DNA from: JAUILH01 sp964230215
GTDB taxonomy: Bacteria > Bacteroidota > Bacteroidia > Flavobacteriales_D > JAUILH01
DNA: 64,000 bases
Direction: 5' to 3'
Assembly (NCBI GenBank): GCA_964230215.1
Contig: CAXRGQ010000008.1
Location: forward strand, 341,648 to 405,647
Below, in pieces: positions 17,913 to 26,630 of the stretch. Within the stretch, counting starts at the first letter, position 1; each line of letters begins with the position of its first letter. The notes below the pieces were generated by a model. It searched no databases and had not been told where the DNA came from. It was given only the letters and a program-made list of their open reading frames with translations. The position numbers and the translations under genes are program-made.

Positions 17913-18999
17913 AATATTATTTGTTTTGAGCGGGATATTGCTTTTGGCATCATGTCGCAAAGACCCTGTTCAACCAGTTTTAGTTGAGCAACCTTATGTG
18001 GTAAATGTTCCACAAGGTTTTCCTGTAATGCCTATTCCGGCTGATAATGAGTTTACCGCGGCAGGTATAGAATTAGGTAGACATCTTTTTTATGAAGAGA
18101 AATTATCTGGTGATAATACGCAAGCTTGTGCGTCTTGCCATTTTCAGGAATATGCATTTTCTGATACAACTGCATTTAGTATAGGAATTGATGGTATGCC
18201 AGGTAAGCGTAACGCAATGCCAATATTTAATTTGGCGTGGAGTCCCACACTATTCTGGGATGGAAGGGCGAACTCGCTAGAGCATCAATCGCTATTTCCT
18301 GTTATTGATCCATTGGAAATGCATGATACATGGCCTAATGCAGTGGCAAAATTGCAGGCAGACCCAATGTATGTTCAAATGTTTGAAGATGCTTTCGGAA
18401 GTCCTGGAATTGACTCAGTGCGGGCCTCCAAAGCCTTAGGGCAATTTATGCGTAGTATTGTGTCGGGCAATAGTCCTTTTGATAGATACGTAAACTCCGG
18501 TTTTGATTTGGCTGAGTTAGGCCCAAATGCATTAGATATCTTTCAAGGATGGCAAGTGTTTAGAGATGAAAATAAAGGTGATTGTATTCACTGTCATTTG
18601 GACCCAGCAGATATACCGATTAATACGGATTTTACATTTAGAAATAACGGTTTGGACATGACACCGGCTGATTCGGGAAGAGCTGCCGTTCCTGGTGCGA
18701 ACCCATATTGGGATTTTGGTAAATTTAAAGTGCCATCATTACGAAATTTAGTGTATACGGCTCCATACATGCATGATGGTCGCTTTCAAACTATTGATGA
18801 GGTAATAGACTTTTATGCGGATGATGTGCAAAATCCATATAATCTAGCGCCAGAACTTTACTATAATGATTCTTCTGCTGGTGGAGGACAAGGTGCTATT
18901 TTGTCGCCAATTGAGCGCTATTATTTGAAGCAATTTCTATTATCCCTAACGGATACAAGTCTAACAACCAACCCAGCGTATTCAGACCCGAATCCTTAG
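17884..18999 (+). CDS. Second MauG/MbnH-type di-haem peroxidase family lipoprotein
   Basis: A 371-residue paralogue of the preceding protein. It has a lipoprotein signal (lipobox LASC, Cys24), haem motifs CASCH (C82, C85, H86) and CIHCH (C234, C237, H238), and the same landmarks LGRHLFYEEKLS, GKRNAMPIFNLAW and KVPSLRNLVYTAPYMHDG. It overlaps the upstream gene by 29 bases, exactly as that gene overlaps the MbnP-like gene, so the three are one operon. A tandem duplication is likely; one copy may act on MbnP and the other on peroxide or another partner. Its stop codon abuts the stop of the convergent flavoprotein gene with no gap. An alternative ATG lies one codon later. Confidence 0.88.
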   Translation: MMIIRTHLNRILFVLSGILLLASCRKDPVQPVLVEQPYVVNVPQGFPVMPIPADNEFTAAGIELGRHLFYEEKLSGDNTQACASCHFQEYAFSDTTAFSIGIDGMPGKRNAMPIFNLAWSPTLFWDGRANSLEHQSLFPVIDPLEMHDTWPNAVAKLQADPMYVQMFEDAFGSPGIDSVRASKALGQFMRSIVSGNSPFDRYVNSGFDLAELGPNALDIFQGWQVFRDENKGDCIHCHLDPADIPINTDFTFRNNGLDMTPADSGRAAVPGANPYWDFGKFKVPSLRNLVYTAPYMHDGRFQTIDEVIDFYADDVQNPYNLAPELYYNDSSAGGGQGAILSPIERYYLKQFLLSLTDTSLTTNPAYSDPNP

Positions 19000-20493
19000 T
19001 TACAATCTCTGTAGTGGAGTGCAAACGTTATCCACGCAACTATAACACTGTAGTTTGTCTTTAAAGACAGATGATTTGAATACAGATTTATTAAGTAGCA
19101 TTCTCACACATTCCTGTACCCCTTCGATTATCGATGGGTGAGGATGAACCAATTCGGCCAATTCGTGAACACCTTTATTCATACTTATCAATAATGCCAC
19201 AGCCTGAATTGCACTAGAGGCATGTTCGCCAATAGCTCTCATTCCCAAAATTTTCATTTCATCATCATTAGTAACAATGATCTTAAAAAATCCTTGCGTT
19301 TTCCTCATGGCAATTGCTCTCGCAATACAGGAGTAATCAATTTTTACAATTTTAACGGGAATGTTTTGTTCTCTACATTGCATCTCATTTAAGCCCACGG
19401 CAGCTACTTCTGGTTGAAGGAACATAATGGTAGATACGTTGTCATATGATAGCCTGTGTTTGATGTTCCCAAACATTTTTTCAACGGCATGACGCGCTTC
19501 CAACTCTCCCATATTAACCAAAGCAATTCTTCCTGAAGCATCACCTGCCACATAAATGTTAGGAACATTAGTTAGTGTGTCGTCGTCGCCAATATGACGG
19601 CCACGTTTACTCATACTAACACCTGCGTTTTCCATACCTAAATCTTCAACATTAGGCACACGTCCAACAGCCAGCAAAGCTTTCTCAACATTTATTACTT
19701 CTCTTGAGCCATCTGGATACGATATTTCATATTCAACCCGTTCACCCTTCTTTTCAAGTCGTTCAAGCTGTGCGTTATGATGTATTTTAACTCCTTGTTC
19801 TTCAAAGTTTTTACTAACCATATCAGATATGTCGGTATCCTCAAACGGGAGAATTCTATCCGCTCTATCAATCAAATAAACCTTGGTTTTACCGAAATTG
19901 GAAAAAATCGTGGCATACTCACACCCAATAACTCCAGCACCCACAATAACAAGGCTTTCTGGATAATCGTCCATGTGGTGTATGTGGTCAGAAGTCATAA
20001 TCTGAACGCCGTCTACATCAATGTTAGGTAAAGATCTTGGCCTGCTACCAACAGCAATTAATATATTTTCTGCCCAAATAGTTTTTGTCTCGCCGTTCTC
20101 TTTGAGGATTTCAACTTCATGCTCATTCTTAAACTGTCCAAGTCCTCTTTCATAGGAGAAAAGCTTGCTAAGTGTTTCATTTTGAAGTAACTGCATATGG
20201 CAGCTATACTGGAATTTTCTATCGAAAATAGCTTCATCTTTGGTTTTAATGACTTCTTGCCACGTCAACTCAAATTTGTTTCTTCCAACAGATATAATAG
20301 TGTCGTTGGCTGCTCTAACTTTTTGTGATAACTCCCACAAGGTTTTAGATCCAAGTGCACCGTTATATACACCTGCTCCTCCCACTCGGTTTTTTTCAAT
20401 CATCAAAACCCGCTTACCATAATCAATGGCACGCATTGCCCCAGCATATCCAGCTGGGCCACCACCAATTACACACAAATCAAATTTTTCCAT
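19000..20493 (-). CDS. FAD/NAD-dependent oxidoreductase of the disulfide-reductase fold lacking the N-terminal redox cysteines
   Basis: A 497-residue flavoprotein. The FAD motif GGGPAGYAGAMRA (residues ~9-21), the NAD(P) motif VIVGAGVIGCEYATIF (~180) and the AGDASG FAD motif (~315) show the class I pyridine-nucleotide disulfide oxidoreductase fold with a C-terminal dimerisation domain (HPHPSIIEG). Where lipoamide dehydrogenase has GGTCLNxGC, this protein reads GGAGVYNGALGSK, so there is no CxxxxC pair, as in soluble transhydrogenase SthA, its closest functional analogy. Unusually the last 15 residues carry CYSCVDNVC, a possible alternative thiol site or metal site. It converges on the second di-haem gene. 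Substrate unknown. Confidence 0.8.
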   Translation of the reverse strand: MEKFDLCVIGGGPAGYAGAMRAIDYGKRVLMIEKNRVGGAGVYNGALGSKTLWELSQKVRAANDTIISVGRNKFELTWQEVIKTKDEAIFDRKFQYSCHMQLLQNETLSKLFSYERGLGQFKNEHEVEILKENGETKTIWAENILIAVGSRPRSLPNIDVDGVQIMTSDHIHHMDDYPESLVIVGAGVIGCEYATIFSNFGKTKVYLIDRADRILPFEDTDISDMVSKNFEEQGVKIHHNAQLERLEKKGERVEYEISYPDGSREVINVEKALLAVGRVPNVEDLGMENAGVSMSKRGRHIGDDDTLTNVPNIYVAGDASGRIALVNMGELEARHAVEKMFGNIKHRLSYDNVSTIMFLQPEVAAVGLNEMQCREQNIPVKIVKIDYSCIARAIAMRKTQGFFKIIVTNDDEMKILGMRAIGEHASSAIQAVALLISMNKGVHELAELVHPHPSIIEGVQECVRMLLNKSVFKSSVFKDKLQCYSCVDNVCTPLQRL

Positions 20494-20624
20494 ACTATAC
20501 TTTAACGTTACTAAATGTACTAAAAATGATGAGATTTGACAGTGAACGTTTTGTTAAGTACTTATAATCGGATACTAATTTCAGTTTTTGTTCATCATCA
20601 AATGGGCAACTTTTGTGTAATTCC

Positions 20625-20656
20625 TTGCGTCATGTACATATAATGACATATTTTTG
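20625..20656 (+). promoter_or_regulatory. Promoter of the SprB-like adhesin operon
   Basis: A -33 TTG (20625-20627) is followed after 21 bases by the -7 box TATTTTTG (20649-20656). The ATG at 20661 begins only 4 bases later, so the mRNA is probably leaderless. Confidence 0.6.
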
Positions 20657-20660
20657 ATAT

Positions 20661-23600
20661 ATGACTAAGTTTCTTTTATCGTGGTTGCTCACCTTTGGTT
20701 TATTAGCAACCCTATCTGCACAGCAAGGAAAAGATGGTAACTACACGGTTACTGGTAATCCTGAGATTGTTAATGCTTACACTAGCTTAACGGCAGACGC
20801 TAATAGTGGAGCATTATCTATACAAGTAGCCAATAATGCAATGGCAGCAGGCAGCTTCTTTAGTTCAAATTTGGCACCAGGAGATTTGATTTTTATAATT
20901 CAAATGCAGGGAGTTACGCTGAATGGCGGGCAATTCTGGACAGGATCTTACTTTATTGGCAGCACATTTTGGTACGATTTAGGACAAGTAACGAATTATA
21001 ATAATTGCGGAAATCACGAATTCGCTGAGGTGGCAAGTGTGTCTGGTTCAAATACCATTACATTAAGATGTGGACTTGAATTTGATTACACAAGTAGCGG
21101 AAATGTTCAAGTTATTAGAGTACCGAGATTTGATGATTTAGTTGTTAATGGTGGGGCGTCTATCGAACCGCCAGCATGGAACGGAACTACGGGTGGAGCT
21201 GTCGTATTAGAAGTGTCGGGAGATTTGACTCTTAATGGTTCAATTGATGCGTCTAGTTTAGGATTTAGACCTGGTATAGCATTTAATAATAACTCAAATA
21301 ACGGTGCTGGACAATCATCTGCATCAAGTTCGGTTGAAGGAGCTGAAAAAGGCGAAGGAATTGCTGGTTATCAAGCTGACTATTTGCCTTACGGAGGACG
21401 CTACTGTAAAGGGGCGTTTGCTAATGCAGGTGGCGGTAGTACTGGTCATAATGGTGGTGGAGGCGGTGGCGCCAATGCTTCTCAGAATGGCTGGGATATG
21501 GGTAATGGCGTGCCAGCTCCTGGATATAATGCGGCGTGGAACTTAGAAACAGGCGTAGTGGTAACTGCGACACATACTTCATCAATGACTGCCACAACTG
21601 TGTCTGGTGGCGGAGGAAGAGGAGGCTATACCTACTCTGGAAGTAATCAAAATGCACTTGCAGTTGGTCCAAATAATGGCGCATGGGGAGACGATGACAG
21701 AAGAATTCAAGGAGGTCAAGGAGGGAGACCTCTAGATTATACAACTGGTAAAATATTTATTGGAGGCGGTGGCGGTGCAGGCGATGGAAACAATGGTGAT
21801 GCCGGATCTGGTGGCCATGGTGGAGGCTTGGTGTATATTAAGTCTTATGGGACTGTAAGCGGTTCAGGTACTATTGATGCAAATGGAGAGGATGGAGAGA
21901 ATACGGATGTTAGTAATCCACCGTTTGGTGGCCATGCTGGTAATGATGGTGCTGGTGGCGCAGGTGCAGGAGGAACTGTTATCGTAAATTCAGCAGGCAC
22001 AATTTCTGGTATTGCTATTAACGCGAATGGCGGAGATGGTGGTAATAGTGATATGGTAGCTGGTACATTTGGAAATATTTCAAAGGCCTACGGCCCAGGT
22101 GGTGGTGGTGGCGGTGGATATATATCCACAAGCTCTGCTGTTACAACATCCGTTTTGGGTGGTAGTAATGGAACTACAAATTCACCAGACTTAACAGAAT
22201 TCCCTCCTAACGGTGCTACGCAAGGAGATGCAGGTATTACAAATACAAATCAAAGTGCGTTTGGATTCACCGTTGCAGATGATACCGTGTGTGGAGGAGG
22301 GTCTGCAACACTTACAATCATCACCTTTGGTTCAATCCCCGGAGGAACAACAGTAATATGGTATTCAGATCCAGGTACGACAATCGTTGGTACTGGAAAT
22401 AGTTTTACAACGCCAGTCTTAGCAAGTAATACTACCTATTATGTTGGTATGTGTCCCGGTAGTAATTTACAAGATGTAAACGTGGTGGTTTCGCCCGGAA
22501 TAACGATTGATGATTCAGGTATTAATATAAGTGATGAAAATTGCGGAAATATCGATGGAAGTATTACGGGTATTACAGCATCTGGAGGCACAGGTACATT
22601 GGTTTATGATTGGAATGGAAATGGAACCATTGGGGCAGATACATTAAATCTTGCCGCTGGTAGTTATACGCTTACAGTGATGGATGACAACGGATGTACA
22701 GAAAGTTCAGGTCCATATACGGTTAATAACTCAGGAGGCCCAAGTATAGATGATAGCAATATAATCATCTCTAACGAAAACTGTGGAGATGGATCTGGTT
22801 CAATTACGGGCATTATTGTAACAGGTGGAACTGGGACTTTATCGTATGATTGGAATGGAAATACAACTATTGGATCAGATACGCTTAACCTAAGTGCAGG
22901 TTCCTATACACTTACTGTCACTGATGGAGTTGGATGCTCTGCAACAAGTGGACCCTATGTAGTAAATAATAATGGTGCGCCAACGGTAGATGTAAGCGGA
23001 ATGGTAATTACAGATGAAACATGTACAGGAAGTAATGGTTCAATAACTGGAATAACCGTTTCAGGCGGTTCTAGTCCTGTGTTTGATTGGAACGGGAATG
23101 TTGTTGGAACTCCAGACATCACGGGATTGCCCGCAGGTTCTTATACGTTTACTGTTACAGATGGACCATGTTCAGTTTCTGTTGGACCATTTACCATTGT
23201 AGATAACCCAGATCCGGTAATTGATATAACAGCAATGGTCATAACAGATGAAAATTGCGGACAAGGAGATGGAGAAATTTCAGGAATAACAGCCACAGGG
23301 TCACCAACTCTGTCATATGATTGGGGAAGTGGAGCTTCAGCAAGCCCAGACGTGACTGGACTAAGTGCCGGAAACTACACATTAACTGTAACAGACGGGA
23401 ATGGCTGTACCGCGACATCAGGCCCTCATTCTGTTGGATCTTACGCTGGACCTACTATTGATATTTCTAACATGATTATCACAGATGAGAGTTGTTTTGG
23501 GAATGATGGAGAAATAACTGGGATAATTGTGACTGGAACAGCAACCATAACTTATGATTGGAATGGAAGTTCCTCACCAACTGCAGATTTGAGCTCAGCC

Positions 23601-24848
23601 ACGAATGGCTCTTACACACTAACTGTAACAGATGGAGTAGGTTGTACAGCGACATCAGGTCCGCATAGTATTACTCAAATTCCGGCACCGACAATTGATG
23701 ATTCAGGTATAAATATAGTGGATGAAGCATGTGGAAATGCGGATGGTAGTATTAGTGGTATTGTAGTTACTGGTGGATCAGGCACCTTGTCTTATGATTG
23801 GAACGGATCATCAAGCACGGGCCCGGATTTAAATGGTGCTGCTGCCAATTCATATACCCTAACAGTAACGGATGCTGCTGGCTGTACGGCAACAGCAGGA
23901 CCATATACAATTAATGGAACGCCTCCTGTAACTGTTGTGGCAAGTGGACCAAGTACAATTTGTGAAGGACAGTCGGCTAGTTTTACGGCAAGTGGAGCCA
24001 CTACATATGAATGGATTCCAGGTGGTACGGGAAGCACGATAAGCTTAAGTCCAAGTACAACAACTTCATATGAGTTGGTGGGAACCACAGGACCATGCAC
24101 AGATACAGCACAATTTACAATAACGGTTAACCCACTACCTACTGCGGGAATAACGGGTGACACGACTATTTGTGAAGGTGATGCAACTACATTAACTGCA
24201 GCAGGCTCGTTTAGCTTTGAGTGGAGTGATGCTAGCACAGGCTCAAGTATCACCGTCTCACCGCTTACTAATACATCTTATTATCTAATAGCGTCTAACA
24301 CATGCGGAGATGATACTGCTTATGTAAACGTAATTGTAAATCCATTGCCAAATGCAGATGCTGGACCTGATCAGACTATTTTTGCAGGAGGATCAGCCAC
24401 TCTAGACGGTAATGGAGGATCGTCTTATTTATGGTCACCAAGTGATGGTTTAAGTTGTACTTCCTGTGAAGACCCTGTGGCGTCTCCAATATCAAGTACT
24501 ACTTATATTGTAACAGTTACAGACGACAACGGCTGTATAAGATCAGATACTGTTGAGGTAATTGTTGATGAGTCATCACTATTATTTATTCCGAATGTAT
24601 TTAGTCCAAATGGTGATGGCTTGAATGATATTCTATTCGTACGTGGAGGGGGAATTGAACAGTTCCAATTTGTTATCTATGATCGTTGGGGAGAAAAGGT
24701 ATTCGAAACCAATGATCTAGATATCGGATGGGATGGAATGTTTAAAGGTGAAGAGGCAGTTCAAGGAGTCTACGTATATGGAATATCAGGGAGATATTAT
24801 AACGGAGATGAGATTGATCAAAACGGTAACATAACATTGATAAGATGA
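20661..24848 (+). CDS. SprB-like giant surface adhesin with type B T9SS sorting domain
   Basis: A 1395-residue exported protein. Order of parts: signal peptide (MTKFLLSWLLTFGLLATLSA); a beta-rich N-terminal domain; a glycine-rich region (about residues 215-490, e.g. GGGGGAN, GGGGGAGDGNNG); six SprB-type repeats of ~79 residues (about 615-1085), each with a [T/V/S]ID-S-G/N opening, DENCG, DWNG and YTLTVTDGxGC motifs; two Ig/PKD-like units (PSTICEGQSASF, TTICEGDATTL); and a C-terminal CHU_C/gliding-motility domain (~1305-1395, IPNVFSPNGDGLNDILF, YDRWGEKVFE). Such proteins are exported by T9SS with a PorP/SprF partner, which is the next gene here, overlapping by 4 bases. Role in attachment or gliding is inferred. 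Confidence 0.9.
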   Translation: MTKFLLSWLLTFGLLATLSAQQGKDGNYTVTGNPEIVNAYTSLTADANSGALSIQVANNAMAAGSFFSSNLAPGDLIFIIQMQGVTLNGGQFWTGSYFIGSTFWYDLGQVTNYNNCGNHEFAEVASVSGSNTITLRCGLEFDYTSSGNVQVIRVPRFDDLVVNGGASIEPPAWNGTTGGAVVLEVSGDLTLNGSIDASSLGFRPGIAFNNNSNNGAGQSSASSSVEGAEKGEGIAGYQADYLPYGGRYCKGAFANAGGGSTGHNGGGGGGANASQNGWDMGNGVPAPGYNAAWNLETGVVVTATHTSSMTATTVSGGGGRGGYTYSGSNQNALAVGPNNGAWGDDDRRIQGGQGGRPLDYTTGKIFIGGGGGAGDGNNGDAGSGGHGGGLVYIKSYGTVSGSGTIDANGEDGENTDVSNPPFGGHAGNDGAGGAGAGGTVIVNSAGTISGIAINANGGDGGNSDMVAGTFGNISKAYGPGGGGGGGYISTSSAVTTSVLGGSNGTTNSPDLTEFPPNGATQGDAGITNTNQSAFGFTVADDTVCGGGSATLTIITFGSIPGGTTVIWYSDPGTTIVGTGNSFTTPVLASNTTYYVGMCPGSNLQDVNVVVSPGITIDDSGINISDENCGNIDGSITGITASGGTGTLVYDWNGNGTIGADTLNLAAGSYTLTVMDDNGCTESSGPYTVNNSGGPSIDDSNIIISNENCGDGSGSITGIIVTGGTGTLSYDWNGNTTIGSDTLNLSAGSYTLTVTDGVGCSATSGPYVVNNNGAPTVDVSGMVITDETCTGSNGSITGITVSGGSSPVFDWNGNVVGTPDITGLPAGSYTFTVTDGPCSVSVGPFTIVDNPDPVIDITAMVITDENCGQGDGEISGITATGSPTLSYDWGSGASASPDVTGLSAGNYTLTVTDGNGCTATSGPHSVGSYAGPTIDISNMIITDESCFGNDGEITGIIVTGTATITYDWNGSSSPTADLSSATNGSYTLTVTDGVGCTATSGPHSITQIPAPTIDDSGINIVDEACGNADGSISGIVVTGGSGTLSYDWNGSSSTGPDLNGAAANSYTLTVTDAAGCTATAGPYTINGTPPVTVVASGPSTICEGQSASFTASGATTYEWIPGGTGSTISLSPSTTTSYELVGTTGPCTDTAQFTITVNPLPTAGITGDTTICEGDATTLTAAGSFSFEWSDASTGSSITVSPLTNTSYYLIASNTCGDDTAYVNVIVNPLPNADAGPDQTIFAGGSATLDGNGGSSYLWSPSDGLSCTSCEDPVASPISSTTYIVTVTDDNGCIRSDTVEVIVDESSLLFIPNVFSPNGDGLNDILFVRGGGIEQFQFVIYDRWGEKVFETNDLDIGWDGMFKGEEAVQGVYVYGISGRYYNGDEIDQNGNITLIR
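22503..23915 (+). repeat. Six in-frame SprB-type repeats
   Basis: Units start at 22503, 22743, 22983, 23217, 23454 and 23691, giving periods of 240, 240, 234, 237 and 237 bases, all multiples of three. Each encodes a domain beginning xIDxSxxxIxDExC and ending SGPxxV/I. Units 4, 5 and 6 share long nearly identical DNA around TACACxxTAACxGTAAC and GCGACATCAGG, which indicates duplication or gene conversion. Confidence 0.9.
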
Positions 24849-25888
24849 TGAAGAATTTATTAGTTATAGCAGGAATTGTATCATCTGTTGCCGTTTCATA
24901 TGGGCAGGATATACACTTTAGCCAGTTCGATAGAAACCCGGTTTATTTAAATCCTGGATTAACCGGGGTAATGGAAGGAGGAGCAAGAGCTGCGGGTCAT
25001 TACAATAGCCAATGGTCCGTCTTGGGAAATGGGTTTTCAACCTTTTCGTTCTCCTTTGATATGCCATTACTAAAATCTAACAATGGTGCGTATCTCGGGG
25101 TTGGAATAAATATGCTCAGAGACCAGGCTGGTGATAGTAAGTACGGATTTATTAATGGGGGCGCCAACATAAGTGGTATTTTGCCTATTTCAAAAACTTC
25201 CAGCTTATCATTAGGAGTTAGAACTTCATTTGTCCAGAGAAGCATGATATCAGATGATCTTCAATGGGATAATCAGTTCGTACAAGGATCGGGATATGAT
25301 CCAAATATTTCAGGTGAAAACATTAACATTGGAAATTTCACCTACTTTGATATTGCAAGTGGAATCAACTATCACTTCAATAACAATGTAAAAGGTGTTG
25401 CAAGTCAAAGTGGTCTTATGTTAGATGTAGGAATAGCAGTCTCACATTTAACACAGCCTGAGTTGCTTTTCCATGGGTCTAATGACAGATTACCAATGAA
25501 ATATACGACTTATGCTATAGGTCAAATTGATATCCCAAATGCAAAGTATTTTGTTAAGCCTTCTGCCTTATACCAACGCCAGTCAAATCAACAGGAATTG
25601 GTTGTAGGTGCGTACTTTGGTTACAAACTAGTTGAGGATACTAAATACACCGGATTTGTAAGGAAATCATCGCTAGCCTTTGGTTTGCAATACCGAGTGG
25701 GGGACGCTATAATTCCGGGAATAATGTATGAAATTGCTGACTTTTCAATCCAGGCATCTTATGACGTGAATCTATCTGGTTTAAATACATATACAAGAAG
25801 TAAAGGAGGGTTTGAAATTACTCTGATATATTGTGATGCTCAGAATAGTTTATTTGGTGGCTCAAGCAAGCATAAGTCATTTATGTAA
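24845..25888 (+). CDS. PorP/SprF family T9SS-associated outer-membrane protein
   Basis: A 347-residue protein with a signal peptide (MMKNLLVIAGIVSSVAVSYG) and the family opening QDIHFSQFDRNPVYLNPGLTG, followed by alternating beta strands of an outer-membrane barrel (GARAAGHYNSQWSV, YLGVGINMLRDQAGD, LSLGVRTSFVQRS). PorP/SprF proteins hold or help export a cognate large CHU_C protein such as SprB. The ATGATG overlap with the stop of the adhesin gene and the shared promoter show that the two are one unit. The C-terminus (residues ~320-347) ends in a strand plus a short basic tail. Confidence 0.92.
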   Translation: MMKNLLVIAGIVSSVAVSYGQDIHFSQFDRNPVYLNPGLTGVMEGGARAAGHYNSQWSVLGNGFSTFSFSFDMPLLKSNNGAYLGVGINMLRDQAGDSKYGFINGGANISGILPISKTSSLSLGVRTSFVQRSMISDDLQWDNQFVQGSGYDPNISGENINIGNFTYFDIASGINYHFNNNVKGVASQSGLMLDVGIAVSHLTQPELLFHGSNDRLPMKYTTYAIGQIDIPNAKYFVKPSALYQRQSNQQELVVGAYFGYKLVEDTKYTGFVRKSSLAFGLQYRVGDAIIPGIMYEIADFSIQASYDVNLSGLNTYTRSKGGFEITLIYCDAQNSLFGGSSKHKSFM

Positions 25889-26041
25889 CCTTGTTTCGTT
25901 TTACACGTTTCAGACATTTATCGGCAATAATTTGTGTCTTAGCGTAAAATTTTGTTGATTGAACCGAAAATATTAATTTAATATCCATATATTGCGTGTC
26001 AATATTGCCTATGGATTTTTCTAAACGCAGACTAGGCGTAG

Positions 26042-26629
26042 ATGAGTAGTGATTCAAATAGAGTAGTGGATTTTTGTAACGCCAGGTATAATGAGACCTT
26101 ATCGCGATATGATAGCGAAGACGGTCGTTCTGTTGTTGTATCTCATTTTGGCGAGTTTACCCAAGATTTGGTAAACTCATTGTCAAATGGGGTGGAAGAG
26201 CTTATGTTTGAATCTGGTGATAAGAAGGGTACGGTTAAACGAATGTTTAGCATTCTTGTAGAAGGACTTCAAAATATTCGCATTCATGGTGAAAAAGATG
26301 AAGAGGGAAATCAAACTTCATTCATAATTATATCTCAGTCTAACGACGACTACCTCCTTACCATATCAAACTTAATATTCAATAAGAATGGCGAGTCTAT
26401 CGAAAGAAGAATTCAAGAGATTAATAAGAATGATCAGGCACAGGTTAAGGAACTATATATGGAGGTATTAACCAACGGTATTATCTCTAGTAAAGGTGGG
26501 GCAGGTTTAGGTTTTATTACAATGGCAATGAAATCTAAGAACAAGCTTGGTTATTCGATTGATGAAATAGATGATAATCTATCATGTTTTTGCCTAGAGG
26601 TTAAGCTTGATAGGGCTTCAAAACAATAA
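26042..26629 (+). CDS. SiaB-family (DUF6272) protein kinase
   Basis: A 195-residue protein with a GHKL-like ATPase fold. Conserved elements are the N-box-like VEGLQNIRIHG (residues ~77-87, with Asn and His) and the glycine-rich SKGGAGLGFITMAMKS loop (~151-166). In Pseudomonas the SiaB kinase phosphorylates SiaC, which then controls a diguanylate cyclase and biofilm formation. The next gene is SiaC-like and starts 1 base after this stop. No phosphatase (SiaA) or cyclase (SiaD) is present in the window. It follows the SprB/PorP operon by 153 bases, with no terminator recognised in the gap. Confidence 0.8.
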   Translation: MSSDSNRVVDFCNARYNETLSRYDSEDGRSVVVSHFGEFTQDLVNSLSNGVEELMFESGDKKGTVKRMFSILVEGLQNIRIHGEKDEEGNQTSFIIISQSNDDYLLTISNLIFNKNGESIERRIQEINKNDQAQVKELYMEVLTNGIISSKGGAGLGFITMAMKSKNKLGYSIDEIDDNLSCFCLEVKLDRASKQ

Positions 26630-26630
26630 T

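Noticed and set aside
21421..21744. Minus-strand frame in the glycine-rich part of the adhesin gene
   Set aside because: Glycine codons read backwards give long open frames; no signal or domain is visible.
23792..24253. A 153-residue reading frame on the minus strand within the adhesin gene
   Set aside because: It is antisense to the SprB-type repeats and rich in V, P and S from the reverse reading of T/G/S codons; it has no signal or motif and the plus-strand gene is clearly real.
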